Below, piece by piece: positions 12,015 to 15,204 of a DNA stretch of 15,204 nt; within the stretch, counting starts at the first letter, position 1, and every line of letters begins with the position of its first letter. Where the stretch lies: positions 1-15,204 of the forward strand of contig CAKUJL010000011.1 of assembly GCA_934661715.1 (NCBI GenBank), in the 5' to 3' direction. The notes beneath the pieces were generated by a model that worked only from the letters and a program-made list of their open reading frames with translations, ran no database searches and was not told the origin of the DNA. Source of the DNA: an uncultured Oscillospiraceae bacterium. GTDB lineage: Bacteria; Bacillota; Clostridia; Oscillospirales; Oscillospiraceae. The position numbers and the translations under genes are program-made.

Positions 12015-13985
12015 GTGGATTATACCAAGTACGTGTTAAAGAGCAAGGAAGAGCTTGAGGCCATGCTGGCAGGGAAGGATAACTTCTTTGTCGTCGCGTG
12101 CAACAAGTGCTTCAAAGAGTTCGACACCACCGAGGAACCGGAATGCGGCTGCTTTACTGAGCTCGCGCAGGCGCAGGGCAAGCACATCACCGGATCTGTC
12201 AAGGTAGACTTCCTGTGCAACAAGGTCCAGACCGAAAAGAAGCTGGCCGGAATCGTTCCCGAAGGAACCGAGAACGTTGTGGTCATCTCCTGCGGCCTCG
12301 GCGTGCAGACAGTGGCCGACCTTGAGACGGTCCCCACGTTTACCGCGACCAATTCCCTGAACTACATCGGCCACCATGGCATGGCGCTGACGAAGAAGAC
12401 CTGCGGTGCGTGCGCCCAGTGCTACCTCAACGCGACCGGCGGCATCTGTCCCATCGTGGACTGCTCGAAGAGCCTTGTCAACGGCCAGTGCGGCGGTGCG
12501 AAGAACGGCAAGTGCGAGATCGATCCCAAAAAGGACTGTGCGTGGGAGAAAATCTATCAGCGTCTGGAAAAGCAGGGGCGGACAGAAGAATTCCTCAACC
12601 AGCCCATCCAGCTGCGCGACTATTCCGTCGCCGGCGTGGAGGAGATCAAGGCCTATGTCGCAGAGGCACGCGCAAGACGCTATGAAGGCTTCTACGGCGG
12701 CGTCCATCCCACCGAAAACAAGGGCTACACCGAGCATCTGGCGCTCCAGAAGTTCCCCGAGCCCGACACCGTCATCATTCCCCTGGCGATGCACATCGGC
12801 GCACCGGCCAACCCCGTCGTGAATCCCGGCGATCATGTGAACGTCGGCCAGCTCATCGGCGAACAGGCGGGCTTCATCGGCGCTCCCGTTCACTCGAGCG
12901 TCAGCGGCACCGTGGTTGCCGTCGAGCCGCATACGCATCCGAACAAGGGCCCCGGCGTCATGAGCGTCGTCATCAAGAACGATGGCAAGAACACGCTCGA
13001 CGCGTCCGTCGTTCCCAACAAGCCGCTCGAAGAGCTCACCGCAGACGAGATCATTGAGATCGTCAAGGAAAAGGGCATCGTCGGCATGGGCGGCGCAACG
13101 TTCCCCACCTATGTCAAGCTGAAGCCCGGCAAGCCCATCGACGCCGTTCTCATCAACGGCTCCGAGTGCGAGCCGTATCTGACCGCCGACCACCGCATCA
13201 TGCTCGAGTACGCAGACGATATCGTCTTCGGTCTGCGGGCAATGATGAAGGCCGTCTCCGCGCCCGAGGGCGTTATCCTCATCGAGGACAACAAGCCCGA
13301 CGCTGTGGCGCTGATGGAAGAAAAGGTCGCGCCGTATGACAACATCCGCGTGGTCGCCGCGAAGACCCAGTACCCCGAGGGCGCTGAAAAGATGCTCATC
13401 AAGAAGGTCATGGGCCGTCAGGTTCCGAGCGGAAAGCTGCCGGCCGACGTCGGCTGCGTGGTGAGCAACACCTCCACCGCCAAGGCCATTTCCGACGCCA
13501 TCCAGAAGGGTATGCCGCTGGTCGAGCGTGCGGTCTCCGTCACGGGCGACTTCATCCGCAACCCCGGCAACTACATGGTCAAGCTCGGCACCAACGTGCA
13601 GGAGCTCATCGACCACTGCGGCGGCGTGACCGGAGACGACATCGTCCTGAAGATGGGCGGCCCGATGATGGGCGCTCCGCTGAAGGATACGAATGTTCCC
13701 ATTATCAAGGGCTCCAACGGCGTCATCGCGATCGCTGCGGACCATACCGAGGAAAAAGAGTGCATCAAGTGCGGCCGCTGCGTGGACGTGTGTCCGATGG
13801 AGCTTCAGCCGCTGGAGCTCTACAAGTACGGTCAGCTGGGCGACGCGGAGAAGCTGCTGTCGCTGAACATCATGGACTGCTTCTCCTGCAAGTGCTGCGA
13901 GTACATCTGCTCGTCCAAGATCCCGCTGGTTTCCAAGATCAACGCCGGCAAGGGCCTCGTGATGCCCCTGCTGAAGAAGAAATAA
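12015..13985 (+). CDS. rnfC2: RnfC2: MetV-like cysteine-rich domain fused to an RnfC-type electron-transfer subunit (656 aa)
   Basis: Residues 1-200 form a methylene-THF-reductase-C-terminal/MetV-like domain: CNKC at 29-32, CGC at 44-46, SCGLGVQT at 92-99, CGACAQC at 130-136, GGICPIVDCSKSLVNGQCGG at 142-161, and KDCAWEKIYQRL at 173-184. Residues about 225-656 form a complete RnfC body: a sandwich-hybrid domain (HIGAPANPVVNPGDHVNVGQ from 260), the nucleotide/flavin region GMGGATFPTYVKL (357-369) with NGSECEPYLTADHR (381-394), an SLBB stretch (about 505-535), and two 4Fe-4S motifs, C583-C586-C589-C593 and C622-C625-C628-C632. RnfC proteins oxidise NADH; the acetogen RnfC2 passes electrons to MetVF instead of the membrane Rnf complex. 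The GTG start 12015 has GAGGGTG 7 nt upstream. metV follows after 13 bp. Electron donor and complex formation are inferred from gene order. Confidence 0.9.
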   Translation: MDYTKYVLKSKEELEAMLAGKDNFFVVACNKCFKEFDTTEEPECGCFTELAQAQGKHITGSVKVDFLCNKVQTEKKLAGIVPEGTENVVVISCGLGVQTVADLETVPTFTATNSLNYIGHHGMALTKKTCGACAQCYLNATGGICPIVDCSKSLVNGQCGGAKNGKCEIDPKKDCAWEKIYQRLEKQGRTEEFLNQPIQLRDYSVAGVEEIKAYVAEARARRYEGFYGGVHPTENKGYTEHLALQKFPEPDTVIIPLAMHIGAPANPVVNPGDHVNVGQLIGEQAGFIGAPVHSSVSGTVVAVEPHTHPNKGPGVMSVVIKNDGKNTLDASVVPNKPLEELTADEIIEIVKEKGIVGMGGATFPTYVKLKPGKPIDAVLINGSECEPYLTADHRIMLEYADDIVFGLRAMMKAVSAPEGVILIEDNKPDAVALMEEKVAPYDNIRVVAAKTQYPEGAEKMLIKKVMGRQVPSGKLPADVGCVVSNTSTAKAISDAIQKGMPLVERAVSVTGDFIRNPGNYMVKLGTNVQELIDHCGGVTGDDIVLKMGGPMMGAPLKDTNVPIIKGSNGVIAIAADHTEEKECIKCGRCVDVCPMELQPLELYKYGQLGDAEKLLSLNIMDCFSCKCCEYICSSKIPLVSKINAGKGLVMPLLKKK

Positions 13986-13998
13986 GGGGGAGAATGCT

Positions 13999-14634
13999 AT
14001 GCTGATTACGAGACTCAAATCTGAAGAGACGATCACCTCCCTCTGCACCGGCAAGGTGTTCATCATCAACTGCCACGGCTGTAAGGAAGTCGGCTTCCCC
14101 GAAGAGGAAGCGGCCGCTTTGCAGAAGAAGCTGGCGGAGGCCGGCAAGGTCGTCGGCACGCTGACCACCGACTATGTCTGCAACCCCGACGAGCTGGCGC
14201 TGCGCCTGAGAGGCCCGATGGCAAAGATCGCCGAGGCGGACGCGGTTCTGGTGTTCTCCTGCGGCGTCGGCGTACAGACCATCTCCGGCGTTCTGGAAGA
14301 CAAGCCCGTTTACGCCTGCTGCGACACCGTGGAGCTGCCCGGCTTCCAGGGTGTGACGCCGCTCGAGTATGACTGCGGTCAGTGCGGCGAGTGCTTCCTG
14401 AACCTGACCGGCGGCATCTGCCCCATCACCGCCTGCTCGAAGAGCCTTGTCAACGGCCCCTGCGGCGGCACAAAGGACGGCAAATGCGAGGTTTGCCCCA
14501 CAATGGACTGCGGCTGGGAAAGAATTATCCAGCGGCTCAAGGCGCAGGGACGGCTGGACGTTCTGCGCTGCCCCACGCAGCTGCACGATTTCAACACGGA
14601 TCAGGCTACCATGGCCGCCAAAGAATCTGAATAA
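13999..14634 (+). CDS. metV: MetV, iron-sulfur/zinc subunit of methylene-THF reductase (211 aa)
   Basis: MetV is the small cysteine-rich partner of MetF in the MetVF type of methylene-THF reductase; in acetogens it links MetF to an electron-input module. Seen: NCHGC at 24-28, C61, SCGVGVQT at 87-94, CGQCGEC at 126-132, GGICPITACSKSLVNGPCGG at 138-157, CEVC at 163-166, and MDCGWERIIQRLKAQGR at 169-185. These cysteines are those expected to hold a 4Fe-4S cluster or zinc. It closely parallels residues 1-200 of the upstream RnfC2, so the operon carries two MetV-like copies. ATG 13999 has AGGGGGAG 6 nt upstream. It is 13 bp behind rnfC2 and 16 bp ahead of metF, clearly one operon. Confidence 0.92.
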   Translation: MLITRLKSEETITSLCTGKVFIINCHGCKEVGFPEEEAAALQKKLAEAGKVVGTLTTDYVCNPDELALRLRGPMAKIAEADAVLVFSCGVGVQTISGVLEDKPVYACCDTVELPGFQGVTPLEYDCGQCGECFLNLTGGICPITACSKSLVNGPCGGTKDGKCEVCPTMDCGWERIIQRLKAQGRLDVLRCPTQLHDFNTDQATMAAKESE

Positions 14635-14650
14635 TCAGGAGTGATGAAAT

Positions 14651-15204
14651 ATGAGAATTACGGACCTGTTTAACAACGGTGAATTTGTAGTTTCTGCCGA
14701 GATCGGCCCTCCCAAGGGAATTCATATCGACGGTCTGGTCGAAGAGGCGAAGGAATATCTCCAGGGCGTGCACTATGTGAACGTTACCGACAACCAGTCC
14801 TCCGTCATGCGTCTGGGCAGCCTTGCCACATGTAAGGTTCTGAAGGACGCGGGCCTTACCCCGATCTTCCAGCTGACCTGCCGCGACCGCAACCGCATCG
14901 CTTTGCAGTCTGACCTGCTGAGCGCGGCCATGCTGGGCATCGACAACATCCTGTGCCTGACGGGCGACCACACCAAGCTGGGCGACCATCCGCAGGCAAA
15001 GCCGGTATTTGACCTGGACTCTGTGTCCCTGCTCCATGCCGCAAGTCTTCTCGAGACCGGCAAGGATCTCGGCGGCAACGAGCTGGTCGGCGAGGCTCCG
15101 AAGTTTGCAAAGGGCGCTGTCGTGTCTCCGTGCTCCGACTCTGTTGACGCGCAGCTCGTGAAGATGGAGCGCAAGGTCAAGGCCGGCGCCGAGTTCTTCC
15201 AGAC
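14651..15204 (+). CDS. metF: Methylenetetrahydrofolate reductase MetF, 5' part, truncated by window edge
   Basis: MetF is the FAD-containing barrel that reduces 5,10-methylene-THF to 5-methyl-THF, the methyl donor for methionine synthesis or for acetyl-CoA synthesis in the Wood-Ljungdahl pathway. The 184 codons present show VSAEIGPPKG at 14-23 (E17 at the position of the catalytic glutamate of E. coli MetF), VNVTDN at 43-48, and the signature QLTCRDRNR at 74-82 with LGIDNILCLTGDH at 95-107, including D106 near the flavin. The C-terminal part (the full protein is about 290-310 residues) lies beyond the window. ATG 14651 has AGGAGTG 7 nt upstream; an ATG at 14644 is out of frame. It directly follows metV. 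Confidence 0.94.
   Translation, partial: MRITDLFNNGEFVVSAEIGPPKGIHIDGLVEEAKEYLQGVHYVNVTDNQSSVMRLGSLATCKVLKDAGLTPIFQLTCRDRNRIALQSDLLSAAMLGIDNILCLTGDHTKLGDHPQAKPVFDLDSVSLLHAASLLETGKDLGGNELVGEAPKFAKGAVVSPCSDSVDAQLVKMERKVKAGAEFFQ

Noticed and set aside
11828..12058. 76-codon plus-strand frame overlapping the start of rnfC2
   Set aside because: It lies over the AT-rich promoter region and hairpin, has no ribosome binding site and no homology-like sequence.
12036..14168. 710-codon minus-strand frame opposite rnfC2 and metV
   Set aside because: A shadow of two well-supported genes; the composition (Val/Leu/Asp/His-rich) is typical of antisense frames in GC-rich coding DNA, and no initiation site fits.
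1..15204. CRISPR array, insertion sequence, tRNA-anchored island or prophage
   Set aside because: No regularly spaced direct repeats, transposase, integrase or attachment-like duplication was seen; the XRE/sigma-like unit alone does not make a prophage.

Overview
The window looks like a chromosomal segment of a GC-rich, probably spore-forming anaerobe of the Clostridia, most likely Oscillospiraceae/Ruminococcaceae-like. This is inferred from gene content and regulatory style and is not a taxonomic result. Supporting signs are AGGAGG-type ribosome binding sites, TTGACA/TATAAT promoters with 16-17 bp spacers, a TPP riboswitch in front of thiT, a SleL/YaaH-like LysM-GH18 spore cortex enzyme, and a MetV/MetF/RnfC2-type methylenetetrahydrofolate reductase locus.

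Left part (1-5.3 kb). The 5' part of mnmG runs leftward out of the window from its own promoter. Divergent from it is a 75-codon hypothetical gene, followed by a possible ~100-nt RNA that ends in a strong terminator. Next comes a compact regulatory island: three small overlapping genes on the minus strand (a zinc-ribbon protein, a 77-residue helical protein, and a stand-alone sigma region-4-like HTH protein), divergent from an XRE repressor-like gene. The promoter of the three-gene operon has a perfect ACACG-TTC-CGTGT palindrome inside its spacer. A 336-nt intergenic leader with a near-consensus promoter then precedes tadA, degV and rsmG, which are tightly packed and end in a terminator.

Middle (5.3-11.8 kb). 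A dense cluster of palindromes (5298-5424) lies between rsmG and the convergent thiT. thiT has a promoter and a TPP riboswitch and is divergent from a MATE-family exporter. Then come a DUF362 protein with two 4Fe-4S motifs and a LysM-LysM-GH18 hydrolase, both on the minus strand. A phosphopantetheinyl transferase lies on the plus strand. Last is a convergent gene for an unidentified membrane-anchored protein.

Right part (11.8 kb to end). A plus-strand operon with an extended -10 promoter and a UTR hairpin encodes RnfC2, in which a MetV-like cysteine-rich domain is fused in front of a complete RnfC body. It is followed by a free-standing MetV and the start of MetF, which is cut by the window edge. 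This is the gene order of an RnfC2-linked MetVF methylene-THF reductase, which reduces methylene-THF to methyl-THF in the methyl branch of the Wood-Ljungdahl pathway or in one-carbon metabolism. It is the most interesting system in the window. The two MetV-like domains are clear paralogues and share a 26-bp identical stretch.
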